Assembly: GCA_964544605.1 (NCBI GenBank)
Contig: CAZJBX010000010.1
Coordinates: forward strand, 1 to 64,000
DNA: 64,000 nucleotides
Reading direction: 5' to 3'
Origin: JAMIFN01 sp964544605
Lineage (GTDB): Bacteria; Pseudomonadota; Gammaproteobacteria; Burkholderiales; Burkholderiaceae_C
The notes under the pieces are model-generated. The model saw only the letters and a program-made list of their open reading frames with translations. It did not search any database and was not told the origin of the DNA. Numbering within the stretch: the first letter of the stretch is position 1; each line of letters starts with the position of its first letter. The position numbers and the translations under genes were made by a program. Positions 26,923 to 35,001 of this stretch are shown here, in pieces.

Positions 26923-27327
26923 GGGGTGCTCCAGTGGGTCGCTTGCTATCAAAATGAGAGGCCAAAACCGCCTTTGCGTGGGCTTTGGCGCTGGTCTCTT
27001 ATTGTAGGACTTAGCGGCCATGCTTTTGCCTGCTGGCGTGCTTTTGCTCGACCTTGGCGCTTGTTCGGGGCCTGATATTAAAGCCACATGGCGCTATAGG
27101 TTATTAACAGATGGCGCTTGCTGCTGACTTGAGTTGGGGCTTTCTGGCTTAATGGTGATTTGATTAAGACAGGTCTTCAAGGGGGCTGACATGCCATGCC
27201 TTTGTGTGAACTATTACTTTACAAATAAAAGGAATGCGGCGGCCTTGTTGGCTCACCGATTCCAGTGATACAATCTGCCCCATCGCTGCTTGGCGATACT
27301 TTAATTTTAAAACTGGAGAATAGATAA
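26923..27327. other. 405-bp divergent intergenic region between pyrH and the hns-like gene
   Basis: No coding frame or RNA gene is recognised here. The right end holds a promoter for the hns-like gene (27245-27274). The middle (about 27070-27230) is clearly more AT-rich than the flanks, as expected for an autoregulated H-NS promoter. No pyrH promoter could be picked out with confidence. Confidence 0.6.
27245..27274 (+). promoter_or_regulatory. Putative sigma-70 promoter of the hns-like gene
   Basis: TTGTTG (27245-27250) and TACAAT (27269-27274) are separated by 18 bp. The start codon lies 53 nt downstream, leaving room for the GGAG ribosome site at 27315. Confidence 0.5.
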
Positions 27328-27651
27328 ATGTCTAATCTTGAACAATTGAAAGCCGAACGCGACGCCTTGAATGCCAAAATTGAGCAAGCCATTGCGGCTC
27401 AACGCGGCGAGGCCATCCGACAAGCTAAAAAGCTGGTTGTGGAATTCAATTTGACCGCTCGTGATTTGGGCTTGAGCGGTATCGGTGGCGTAGCCCGCCG
27501 TGCGGGTGATGCGCGTGCGCGTGTGGCCCCCAAATACCGTGACCCCAACAACTTCGAAAACACCTGGACTGGCCGAGGCAAAATGCCCCGTTGGTTGAAC
27601 GACGCTGTGCAATCAGGCAAAAGCAAAGAGTCTTTCCTGATCGGTGCTTAA
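27328..27651 (+). CDS. H-NS family nucleoid-associated protein
   Basis: A 107-residue DNA-binding protein. The N-terminal part is helical (EQLKAERDALNAKIEQAIAAQ) for oligomerisation, a short linker follows, and the C-terminal H-NS domain reads KYRDPNNFENTWTGRGKMPRWL, where TGRGK matches the AT-hook-like minor-groove motif of the short betaproteobacterial H-NS proteins. It acts as a global silencer and organiser of AT-rich DNA. The ribosome site is GGAG at 27315 and a perfect terminator follows, so it is monocistronic. Confidence 0.93.
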   Translation: MSNLEQLKAERDALNAKIEQAIAAQRGEAIRQAKKLVVEFNLTARDLGLSGIGGVARRAGDARARVAPKYRDPNNFENTWTGRGKMPRWLNDAVQSGKSKESFLIGA

Positions 27652-27672
27652 GGTCTGAATTCAGCCCCCAAC

Positions 27673-27702
27673 AAATCGCCTCTTTTGAGGCGATTTCTTT
27701 TT
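27673..27702 (+). terminator. Intrinsic terminator after the hns-like gene
   Basis: A perfect 10-bp stem AAATCGCCTC/GAGGCGATTT with a TTTT loop, followed by C and five T. Confidence 0.93.
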
Positions 27703-27728
27703 GATTTGACGCAATTGGGTTTGAGCCG

Positions 27729-28895
27729 ATGAATGCTGTTTCAGCCGCCTGTGGCGGTGCTGCCTCAGAAGATATTTACTGGATGCGCCGCTGTTTGAGC
27801 TTGGCGCGGCAAAGCCTGTATATCAGCCAACCCAATCCACGCGTGGGCTGCATACTGTTGCGGCAAGGGCAGGTTTTGGCCCAAGGCTTTACGCAAATGC
27901 CAGGCGGCCACCATGCTGAGGCGCAGGCTTTGGCCGAAGCTGCTGCCAAAGGCGTGGATTTAAACGGTGCCACGGCCTATGTGACTTTAGAGCCGTGCAG
28001 TCATTTTGGCCGCACGCCACCCTGCGCCGATGCCTTGATTGCGGCGGGCGTGAGCAAAGTGGTTTGTGCCAGCTTAGACCCCAACCCCGAGGTCGCAGGG
28101 CAGGGTGTGGCGCGTTTGCAGGCCGCTGGCATTGAGGTGGTGGTGGGTGTGCTGGCGGCGGAGGCCCGCGCCTTGAATATTGGCTTTTTCAGCCGAATGC
28201 AACGGGGCCGCCCTTGGCTGCGTTTGAAGGTGGCCAGCTCTTTGGATGGCTACACGGCTTTGAGCAATGGCCGCAGCCAGTGGATTACGGGCGAGGTCGC
28301 CCGCGCTGATGGCTGGGCTTGGCGCGCCCGCGCCGATGCCGTGCTCACGGGCGTGGGCACGATTTTGACCGACGACCCTTTGCTGAATGTGCGTGGCTTG
28401 GAAGTGGCCAGGCAGCCGCATTTGTTGATTTTGGATACGCATTTGCGCACGCCGCCTGCGGCCCGTTGCTTGCAAGCGCAGGCGGGGCCACGGCGGGTGC
28501 TGTTGTTTCATGGCGCTGGTGCGCCTGCTGCTGCGGCGCAGGCTTTGCAGGCCGCTGGCGCTGAATTGGTGGCCTTGCCTGTGGCGGATGATGGCGGTCT
28601 TGAGTTGGCTGCTGTGCTGGCGTGGCTGCAAAGCCATTTGCCCCTGAATGAAGTGCATATTGAGGCGGGGGCCAAGCTCAATGCGAGCTGGCTGCAGGCG
28701 GGCTTGGTCGATGAGTTGCTGCACTACCAAGCGCCCAAGTTGCTGGGCGGCGGCCTGCCTTTGTTTGCACAAGCTGAGGTGGCCGATTTGGCGCAAGCGC
28801 CAGTGTGGCAGCGCTTGAGTGCTGAGGCCGTGGGCGAGGATTGGCGTTGGCAGTGGCTCAGTAGCGAGGGCCAGCGCTTTTACCAGTCGCTTTAA
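27729..28895 (+). CDS. ribD: Bifunctional riboflavin biosynthesis deaminase/reductase
   Basis: Carries out the second and third steps of riboflavin synthesis, deaminating then reducing the pyrimidine intermediate. It has 388 residues. The N-terminal deaminase has its zinc site as HAE (62-64) and PC(89-90)...C99 in LEPCSHFGRTPPCAD. The C-terminal reductase starts near residue 155 (RPWLRLKVASSLDGYTAL, GRSQWITGEVAR) and continues with TGVGTILTDDPLLNVR. No ribE, ribBA or ribH lies nearby and no FMN riboswitch is seen upstream, only the hns terminator. Confidence 0.95.
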   Translation: MNAVSAACGGAASEDIYWMRRCLSLARQSLYISQPNPRVGCILLRQGQVLAQGFTQMPGGHHAEAQALAEAAAKGVDLNGATAYVTLEPCSHFGRTPPCADALIAAGVSKVVCASLDPNPEVAGQGVARLQAAGIEVVVGVLAAEARALNIGFFSRMQRGRPWLRLKVASSLDGYTALSNGRSQWITGEVARADGWAWRARADAVLTGVGTILTDDPLLNVRGLEVARQPHLLILDTHLRTPPAARCLQAQAGPRRVLLFHGAGAPAAAAQALQAAGAELVALPVADDGGLELAAVLAWLQSHLPLNEVHIEAGAKLNASWLQAGLVDELLHYQAPKLLGGGLPLFAQAEVADLAQAPVWQRLSAEAVGEDWRWQWLSSEGQRFYQSL

Positions 28896-29263
28896 GGCTT
28901 CTTGAAGAAAAAGTTCTTCAGCTCTTGCACACTCACTTGCTGCTTGGCTTTGCCCAGCAGCCATTGCCGCGCTTTGGGGCTGAGCACCAGTGTGGCCCCA
29001 GCCGCGCCTGCAATGGCCAAACTCAGCCAAGGGTAGCGGCGGATGCCTTCTTCGGCCACGGGTAGCACCTGCTCGGCCTGCGCTTGCAGGGGTTCAAGCA
29101 GGCGGGTTTGCATTTGCTCTTGCGCCAAAAACGCGGCCACAGGCAGGCTTTGCTGGCCGATGTGTTTTGCGGCGGCGCGTTTGCTTTTGGCGTTTTTATT
29201 TTTGGCCTTGGGGTTGGCCAAAAAATCGCTGATGGCCTGACGGCTTTTTTCGATGTCGTTCAT
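28892..29263 (-). CDS. Small membrane protein, third gene of a YqjD/YqjE-like set
   Basis: A 123-residue protein of unknown function. The N-terminal third is basic and Lys/Ala-rich (AKNKNAKSKRAAAKH), the middle is an amphipathic helix, and one transmembrane helix lies at about 80-97 (WLSLAIAGAAGATLVL), followed by a basic tail. It overlaps the gene upstream by 4 nt (ATGA), so translation is coupled. By position it corresponds to YqjK in the E. coli yqjD-yqjE-yqjK operon, but sequence similarity is not obvious to me. Confidence 0.72.
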   Translation of the reverse strand: MNDIEKSRQAISDFLANPKAKNKNAKSKRAAAKHIGQQSLPVAAFLAQEQMQTRLLEPLQAQAEQVLPVAEEGIRRYPWLSLAIAGAAGATLVLSPKARQWLLGKAKQQVSVQELKNFFFKKP

Positions 29264-29658
29264 GGCTTGTTTTCAGGCTCAGTGGGGCGCTGCAGCAGCT
29301 CTTGCAGCAGGGCTTTGTCTTGCTGCCATTGTTGGCGCAGCTCACTGGGCTTTTTGTATTTGCTGCGAAAGCGCAGAAACAGTACGATGAGCAAAGACAA
29401 AAGAAACACGCTGGCGGGCAAAAGATAAACCCAGAGGCGGTTTTGAATGGGGAAGGCCAAGTCCAGCATGGCGGCCAAAATCAGCAAGCCCAAAGAGATG
29501 GACAAGAGCATGGCGCTGAAAATCAGCGCCACCAAACGCCTGCGCCAGTAGCGGCGCAAGCTGGGCCATTCTTCGCGCATTTGGCCACGGTAAGCGCCCA
29601 GATGAGCCAAAAGCAAATCTGGGCGGCGCAAAATCAGCAGGGTGAATCGGCCCCACAT
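29260..29658 (-). CDS. YqjE/holin-like membrane protein
   Basis: A 132-residue protein with two transmembrane helices (about 44-66 and 75-96), a basic N-terminus and a Gln/Leu-rich cytoplasmic tail. The layout resembles the YqjE (DUF1469, phage-holin-like) family, and it sits between a YqjD-like gene and a YqjK-position gene. The function in this family is unproven; links to stress and stationary phase are only suggested by its partners. Confidence 0.72.
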   Translation of the reverse strand: MWGRFTLLILRRPDLLLAHLGAYRGQMREEWPSLRRYWRRRLVALIFSAMLLSISLGLLILAAMLDLAFPIQNRLWVYLLPASVFLLSLLIVLFLRFRSKYKKPSELRQQWQQDKALLQELLQRPTEPENKP

Positions 29659-29676
29659 AAACGCAGCGGGCGGCGC

Positions 29677-30054
29677 TTATTTGCGACGGCTGAGCAGCAA
29701 AAGCAAGCTGGCGACCGCTGCGCCAATGCCTGCGGCAATGGCCACGGATTGCAGCGGTTTTTCTTGCACATAAGCCTCGGTGCTGTCACGGTATTCGCCC
29801 GCTTTCACTTTGGCGAAGTCGGCGTATTCAGCGGCTTTTTCTTTGCCTTTTTCGTAGTATTCGCCGCCGTGCTCTTTGGCGCGCTCTACAGCTTCTTTGG
29901 CGCGTTCAGAGGCGCTTTCAAAGGCTTCGCTGGCTTTGCCACCGAACTGGAAAGCGGCATCCACACCGCTGTCAATGGCGCGGCTGGCGGCACGGGCAGC
30001 ACCATCAACGATTTGGTTGGCACTGTCTTTGATTTGGCTGGGGTCTTTGCTCAT
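29677..30054 (-). CDS. DUF883/YqjD-ElaB family membrane-anchored protein
   Basis: A 125-residue protein: a long Ala/Glu/Lys-rich helix (about 10-95) ends in one C-terminal transmembrane helix (AIAAGIGAAVASLLLLLSRRK). This is the architecture of YqjD, ElaB and YgaM, tail-anchored proteins in which YqjD is reported to tether stationary-phase ribosomes to the membrane. CGGAGGCCCCTT before ATG at 30054 is a strong ribosome site. It is first of the three-gene set. Confidence 0.88.
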   Translation of the reverse strand: MSKDPSQIKDSANQIVDGAARAASRAIDSGVDAAFQFGGKASEAFESASERAKEAVERAKEHGGEYYEKGKEKAAEYADFAKVKAGEYRDSTEAYVQEKPLQSVAIAAGIGAAVASLLLLLSRRK

Positions 30055-30170
30055 AAGGGGCCTCCGATAAGGTAGAAGAAAACGAAACGGACGATGGGCT
30101 TCCATCATACGCACTTTCTGGCTTGGGCCGAAGCCGATTGCGATAGATTCAGGGCGAAAATGGGCCTCTT

Positions 30171-30176
30171 TAGAAT
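30171..30176 (+). promoter_or_regulatory. -10-like hexamer TAGAAT, 9 nt before the rsuA ATG
   Basis: TAGAAT is followed by ATGGGGCTT and then ATG at 30186. TTCAGG lies 17 bp upstream of the hexamer as a weak -35. No canonical ribosome site has room, so the transcript is probably leaderless or nearly so. Confidence 0.45.
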
Positions 30177-30185
30177 ATGGGGCTT

Positions 30186-30926
30186 ATGAGCAAAATTTCA
30201 ATAGAGCAATTGCTGTTCGGCCAAGGCTTTGGCACGCGCCGCGTGTGTGCAGGTTTGGTGCAGCAGGGTTTGGTCAGCGTGGCAGGCCAAGTGCAAGAGG
30301 ACGCGGGGGCGCTGATTGAGGCGCAAGACGGTCTGGCCTTCAGTGTGGATGGGCAAGATTGGCAGTACCAGAGCAAAGCCTATGTGCTGCTGCACAAGCC
30401 AGCGGGCTATGAGTGCTCGCAAAAGCCTTCGGCTTGGCCCTCGGTTTATACCTTGCTGCCCATGCCGCTGCGGATGCGTCCGAGCACGGGCAAGCAAGTG
30501 GGTGTGCAAGCTGTGGGGCGGCTCGATCAAGACACCACGGGCCTGCTGCTGCTCACCGATGATGGGCCGCTACTGCACCGCATGGCCTCACCCAAATACC
30601 AAGTGCCCAAATGCTATTGGGTTTCGTGCAAGCACGCCATTACGGAGGCCCAAATCGCCCAGCTTTTGGCGGGAGTGCTGCTGGACGGCGAGCGCGAGCA
30701 AGTGCGTGCCGAACATTGTGAGCTGCTGGCCGAGAACAAGCTGGCGCTGACGATTACCCAAGGCAAATACCACCAAGTCAAGCGCATGTTGGCAGCGGTG
30801 GGCAATCGTGTGGAACAATTGCACCGTCAACGCGTGGGCGCTTTTGAGCTGCCCGCCGATCTCCAACCTGGGCAATGGCGCTGGCTCACCGCCGCTGAGC
30901 TGGCACTGGCCCAAGCCTCGATTTAA
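30186..30926 (+). CDS. rsuA: 16S rRNA pseudouridine(516) synthase (RsuA family)
   Basis: Converts a uridine in 16S rRNA to pseudouridine. The 246-residue protein has an S4-like RNA-binding part at about 1-55, then the catalytic domain with VLLHKPAGYECS and the motif GRLDQDTTGLLLLTDDG (catalytic Asp114). ITQGKYHQVKRMLAAVGN is also typical of the RsuA/RluB/E/F group. RsuA is the best guess because of the short N-terminal region and the ...PAGYECS sequence; RluF-like specificity is not excluded. It is followed by nhaA after 6 nt. Confidence 0.88.
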   Translation: MSKISIEQLLFGQGFGTRRVCAGLVQQGLVSVAGQVQEDAGALIEAQDGLAFSVDGQDWQYQSKAYVLLHKPAGYECSQKPSAWPSVYTLLPMPLRMRPSTGKQVGVQAVGRLDQDTTGLLLLTDDGPLLHRMASPKYQVPKCYWVSCKHAITEAQIAQLLAGVLLDGEREQVRAEHCELLAENKLALTITQGKYHQVKRMLAAVGNRVEQLHRQRVGAFELPADLQPGQWRWLTAAELALAQASI

Positions 30927-30932
30927 GTCTGC

Positions 30933-32222
30933 ATGAACGCTCCCCATCCTCAGCAAAACGGCTTGATGCAACGCCTCAAGCCCTTGACCGCGCCTTTTAT
31001 TGCCATTGTTTACTCCGAGTCTTTTGGCGGCGTGCTCTTGGCTTTGGGTACTTTTTTGGCCCTGTTTTTTGCCAATACCTCTTTGGCCGACAGCTACCAA
31101 CAATTGCAAAACTTTGCCGTGCAAGTGCGCTTGGGCGAGCTGCTGAATATTGATATGCCGCTGACGCATTGGGTGAATGATTTGCTCATGGCGGTGTTTT
31201 TCTTTTTGGTGGGCCTGGAAATCAAGCTGGAGCTGATGGAGGGGCAGTTGCGCGATAAAAAAGCCGCTTTGGTGCCGTTTTTGGCCGCTGTGGGCGGCCT
31301 GTTGGTGCCTGCGCTGATTTACGCCTTCTTCAACCGCCACGATGCTTTTTTGCTGCGCGGCTGGGCCATTCCTTCGGCCACAGATATTGCCTTTGCTTTG
31401 GGTATTTTGATTTTGCTGGGCAAGCGCGTGCCTGCGGGTTTGAAGGTGATTTTGACGGCCATTGCCATCATCGATGACCTGGGCGCGATTGTCATCATTG
31501 CGCTTTTCTACACGGCAGATTTGCAGTTGCACATGCTGCAATGGGCCGCTTACTGCGTGTTGGCCATGGTGTTGCTCAACCGCCTGCACATTGACCGCCT
31601 GGGCCTGTATTTGCTGCTGGGCCTGTTTTTGTGGGTGTTTTTGTTTCAGTCGGGCATTCATGCCACTTTGGCGGGGGTGCTTACGGCCTTGTGTGTGCCG
31701 CTTTACAGTAAAAAACGCGCCGCCGAAGGCTGGACCGATACCGATGTGCGCCAAGGTGATGCGCCGCAATACCACTCGCCGCTCAAGTCCACCATCCGCA
31801 GCTTGCACCCTTGGGTGGCCTATGTGGTCTTACCTGTATTTGCGTTTCTGAATGCGGGCTTGGCGTTGGATGGCCTGAGCCGCGAGACCTTGATGCACAG
31901 CCTGCCGCTGGGCATTGTTTTGGGCCTGTTGCTGGGCAAACCGATTGGCATTTTCACCACCTTGTTCTTCAGCATGAAGTGGCTGCGCCAGCCCCTGCCC
32001 AAAGGCTGCGGCTGGAGCCATATGCTGGGCCTGTCCATGCTTTGCGGCGTGGGCTTTACCATGTGTTTGTTTGTGGGTGGCTTGGCCTTTGGTGGGCAAG
32101 CCGATTACGAGGCCGAGCTCAAGGCTGGCGTGCTGCTGGGCTCATTGCTCTCGGCGCTGGCGGGCAGTGCGCTTTTGCTTTTGATTCAACCTAAAATACC
32201 CGCCTTGCGCGTGGTGAAGTAA
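30933..32222 (+). CDS. nhaA: Na+/H+ antiporter NhaA
   Basis: Inner-membrane antiporter exporting Na+ in exchange for protons; relevant to pH and salt balance. It has 429 residues in about 12 membrane helices. The central motif ILTAIAIIDDLGAIVIIALFY carries the paired aspartates that bind the ion, and FFLVGLEIKLELMEGQL and SGIHATLAGVL are family hallmarks. The close spacing to rsuA suggests cotranscription. Confidence 0.95.
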   Translation: MNAPHPQQNGLMQRLKPLTAPFIAIVYSESFGGVLLALGTFLALFFANTSLADSYQQLQNFAVQVRLGELLNIDMPLTHWVNDLLMAVFFFLVGLEIKLELMEGQLRDKKAALVPFLAAVGGLLVPALIYAFFNRHDAFLLRGWAIPSATDIAFALGILILLGKRVPAGLKVILTAIAIIDDLGAIVIIALFYTADLQLHMLQWAAYCVLAMVLLNRLHIDRLGLYLLLGLFLWVFLFQSGIHATLAGVLTALCVPLYSKKRAAEGWTDTDVRQGDAPQYHSPLKSTIRSLHPWVAYVVLPVFAFLNAGLALDGLSRETLMHSLPLGIVLGLLLGKPIGIFTTLFFSMKWLRQPLPKGCGWSHMLGLSMLCGVGFTMCLFVGGLAFGGQADYEAELKAGVLLGSLLSALAGSALLLLIQPKIPALRVVK

Positions 32223-32262
32223 AGCCGCGCCCTGAGCGCAATCGAATAAGGATGGATACACC

Positions 32263-33144
32263 ATGTCATGGTTAGAAAAATTACTGCCTTCTAAAGTTGG
32301 CAGTGCCGAGCCACAAGCCGAGCGCAAAAGCGTGCCCGAGGGCCTGTGGGTGAAGTGCCCCAGTTGTGAGGAAGTCCTCTACAAAACCGATTTGGAGCAA
32401 AGCCAGAATGTGTGCCCCAAATGCAGCCACCACATGCGCATTGGTGCGCGGGCCCGCTTGGATCACCTGCTGGATGCCGAAGGCCGCTGGGAGCTGGGCC
32501 ATGAGGTGCTGCCTGTGGACGCGCTCAAGTTCAAGGACTCACGCAAATACCCCCAGCGCCTGAAAGAAGCCCTGGAAGCGACGAATGAAACCGACGCATT
32601 GGTGGTGATGGGCGGCTCGATTCGTGGGGTCAGCGTAGTGGTGGCCTGCTTTGAATTCGAGTTCATGGGCGGCTCTATGGGCTCGGTGGTGGGCGAGCGC
32701 TTTGTGCGCGGCGTGAAAGAGGCCATCGCCCAAAAAGTGCCCTTTGTTTGTTTTACGGCCACGGGTGGCGCACGGATGCAAGAGGGCTTGCTCAGCCTCA
32801 TGCAAATGGCCAAAACGAATGCGGCTTTGACCAAGCTCTCGGCCAAAGGCCTGCCTTACATCAGTGTGCTGACCGATCCGACCATGGGCGGCGTTTCAGC
32901 CGGTTTCGCCTTTGTAGGCGATGTGGTGATTGCCGAGCCCAAGGCCCTGATTGGCTTTGCTGGGCCACGGGTGATTGAAAACACCGTGCGTGAGAAACTG
33001 CCCGAGGGCTTCCAGCGCGCTGAGTTTTTGGTGCAAAAAGGCGCGGTGGACTTCATTGCCGACCGCCGTGATTTGCGCGCCAAGCTGGCCCATACCTTGG
33101 CCATGTTGCAGCGCCTGCCCGCTGATGCGGTGCTGGCTGAATAA
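32263..33144 (+). CDS. accD: Acetyl-CoA carboxylase carboxyltransferase subunit beta
   Basis: With AccA it transfers the carboxyl group from biotin to acetyl-CoA to give malonyl-CoA, starting fatty acid synthesis. It has 293 residues. The zinc ribbon has Cys32, Cys35, Cys51 and Cys54 (KCPSCEEVLY, VCPKCSHHM). The crotonase-like core shows TATGGARMQEGLLSLMQM and LTDPTMGGVSAGFA. It has AAGGATGG upstream of the start. Its usual neighbours in this group (trpA before, folC after) are missing. Confidence 0.97.
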   Translation: MSWLEKLLPSKVGSAEPQAERKSVPEGLWVKCPSCEEVLYKTDLEQSQNVCPKCSHHMRIGARARLDHLLDAEGRWELGHEVLPVDALKFKDSRKYPQRLKEALEATNETDALVVMGGSIRGVSVVVACFEFEFMGGSMGSVVGERFVRGVKEAIAQKVPFVCFTATGGARMQEGLLSLMQMAKTNAALTKLSAKGLPYISVLTDPTMGGVSAGFAFVGDVVIAEPKALIGFAGPRVIENTVREKLPEGFQRAEFLVQKGAVDFIADRRDLRAKLAHTLAMLQRLPADAVLAE

Positions 33145-33171
33145 GGCCCATTCAAGGAAAAGGCCACGGCC

Positions 33172-34545
33172 ATGAGCAGCCCCCCCGTCCCGCCTGAGTT
33201 TGTGGCCTGGTTCCGCTCGGTCGCGCCTTACATCCACAAATTCCGTGATCAAACCTTTGTCGTAGGTGTGCCTGGCGAGGCGATTGCCGCTGGGCATTTG
33301 AGCGCCATCGTGCAAGATTTGGCCCTGATTCAAAGCATGGGCGTGAAGATTGTGATGGTGTATGGCTTTCGGCCCCAAATCAATGAGCAATTAGCGCTCA
33401 AAGGGCAGGAGTCGGTGTTCAGCCGTGGCGTGCGCCTGACCGATGCCGCCGCGCTGGATGCAGCGCAAGAGGCCGCAGGGCAGTTGCGTTTTGAGATTGA
33501 GGCGGCCTTCAGCCAAGGCTTGCCCAATACGCCTATGGCGGATGCCACAGTGCGGGTGATTTCAGGCAACTTCATCACCGCTCGGCCCATAGGCATTGTC
33601 GATGGCTTGGATTTTAAGCATTCGGGCGTGGTGCGCAAGGTGGATGTGCTGGCCATCAGCCGCACGCTGGAGATGGGCGCTTTGGTGTTGATTTCGCCTT
33701 TTGGTTTTTCACCCACGGGCGAGGCTTTCAATTTGTCGATGGAAGAAGTGGCCACCTCTGTGGCGGTGGCGCTGAAGGCCGATAAATTGCTGTTTTTGGC
33801 CGAGATTGATGGCGTGCGCCAGCGGCCTTTTGAGGCCGAGGCGGAGGACAACCCGATTGATACCGAGCTGTCTTTGGCCGATGCCCGCCGCCTACTGGCG
33901 CAACTGCCGCTGAATGCCGACACGGGCAATAGCGACCCCAGCCCTGAGGCTTTTTATTTGCGCCATTGCGTCAAGGCTTGCGTGGGCGGCGTGGAGCGAT
34001 CTCACATCATCCCCTTTGCCCGCGACGGCGCGATTTTGCAAGAGATTTATGTGCACGACGGCATTGGCACCATGGTCGTGGATGAGCGCCTCGAAGAGCT
34101 GCGCCCAGCCGGGGCCGATGATGTGCCCGCGATTGTGCAATTGATTGCGCCGCATGAGGACGATGGCACCATGCTGCGCCGCAGCCGCAAAGACATTGAG
34201 CGCGACATCGCCTACTACAGCGTGATTGACCATGACGGCGTGATTTTTGGCTGCGCCGCGCTCTACCCCTACCCTGAGAACGGCACGGGCGAGATGGCCT
34301 CCGTTGCCGTCAGCCCCATTGCCCAAGGCAAGGGCGATGGCGAGCGCCTGCTGCGCCATATCGAGCAACGCGCCCGCGCCATCGGCTTGAAAAGCATTTT
34401 TGTGCTCTCCACCCGCACCATGCACTGGTTCATCAAGCGCGGCTTCCGTGAGGTGGATATCGACTGGCTGCCTGAGGCCAAGCGCAAAAAATACAATATG
34501 GACCGGCGCAGCAAGGTGTTTGTGAAGCCGCTGGACGGCGCTTGA
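33172..34545 (+). CDS. argA: Amino-acid N-acetyltransferase (N-acetylglutamate synthase)
   Basis: First step of arginine synthesis: acetylates glutamate with acetyl-CoA. The 457-residue protein has an amino-acid-kinase-like regulatory domain (about 1-290) and a C-terminal GNAT domain (about 305-457, SPIAQGKGDGERLLRHIE for acetyl-CoA binding). This is the classical ArgA fusion, in which the kinase-like part is known to mediate arginine feedback. The start follows AAGGAAAAGG by a slightly long spacing. No other arg gene is nearby. Confidence 0.96.
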   Translation: MSSPPVPPEFVAWFRSVAPYIHKFRDQTFVVGVPGEAIAAGHLSAIVQDLALIQSMGVKIVMVYGFRPQINEQLALKGQESVFSRGVRLTDAAALDAAQEAAGQLRFEIEAAFSQGLPNTPMADATVRVISGNFITARPIGIVDGLDFKHSGVVRKVDVLAISRTLEMGALVLISPFGFSPTGEAFNLSMEEVATSVAVALKADKLLFLAEIDGVRQRPFEAEAEDNPIDTELSLADARRLLAQLPLNADTGNSDPSPEAFYLRHCVKACVGGVERSHIIPFARDGAILQEIYVHDGIGTMVVDERLEELRPAGADDVPAIVQLIAPHEDDGTMLRRSRKDIERDIAYYSVIDHDGVIFGCAALYPYPENGTGEMASVAVSPIAQGKGDGERLLRHIEQRARAIGLKSIFVLSTRTMHWFIKRGFREVDIDWLPEAKRKKYNMDRRSKVFVKPLDGA

Positions 34546-34562
34546 TGGCAGCTTAAAAAAGA

Positions 34563-34950
34563 ATGAGCCAAGTGGGTCGATAAGCCGGATTCTGTGCAAA
34601 AGCCCAAAAGCCTTTGTGGTCACCATTAATCTGGGCGGGCCGATTGCTCGACCTGCTCGGTGCTACCTACCCGCCAGCACCACGGGACACATGGCATTGC
34701 TGGCCTACTTGGTATTGCTGCGCGTAGAGATTGCCCGTTTCACCCTGCCAAGGCAGAGTGCGCTGCGCGGCCCAGCTTGCGCCAGCGCCTTGCAGAACAC
34801 CCAGTCGCCCAGCAGACTCGTCTCTGTTGCTCTAATCCTCACCTCGCGGTGGACGGCCGTTAGCCGCTACGCTGCCCTGTGCAGTCCGGACTTTCCTCCA
34901 GTGCGGCCTTTCGGCACTTGCACCAGCGGTGACCTGACCCACTTGGCTCA
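34563..34950 (-). ncRNA. rnpB: RNase P RNA, bacterial type A
   Basis: Catalytic RNA of RNase P, which matures tRNA 5' ends. Read on the minus strand, the conserved 5' core GAGGAAAGTCCGGACT is at about 34885-34902. The 3' core ACAGAATCCGGCTTATCGA follows near the end (34577-34597). The outer helix P1 forms between AGCCAAGTGGGTC (5') and GACCCACTTGGCT (3'). The ends are set by P1, so a few bases of error are possible. A run of six T (34555-34560 on the plus strand as A) ends the gene. Short frames crossing this region are not genes. Confidence 0.96.
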
Positions 34951-34958
34951 AGGGGCGC

Positions 34959-34964
34959 ATTATG
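34959..34964 (-). promoter_or_regulatory. -10-like hexamer CATAAT for rnpB
   Basis: On the minus strand CATAAT lies about 10 nt before the inferred 5' end of RNase P RNA, the right distance for a -10 box. A convincing -35 is not seen. Confidence 0.45.
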
Positions 34965-34988
34965 CCAGTGGCCGCGCCCGCCTGCTTT

Positions 34989-34994
34989 TACAAT
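34989..34994 (+). promoter_or_regulatory. -10-like hexamer TACAAT, 7 nt before the ldcA-like ATG
   Basis: TACAAT is followed by GCCGCCC and ATG at 35002. No Shine-Dalgarno sequence is possible in this space; a leaderless transcript is inferred. Confidence 0.5.
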
Positions 34995-35001
34995 GCCGCC
35001 C

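Noticed and set aside
27652..27728. FMN riboswitch before ribD
   Set aside because: The interval is 77 bp, contains the hns terminator and lacks the conserved FMN aptamer elements.
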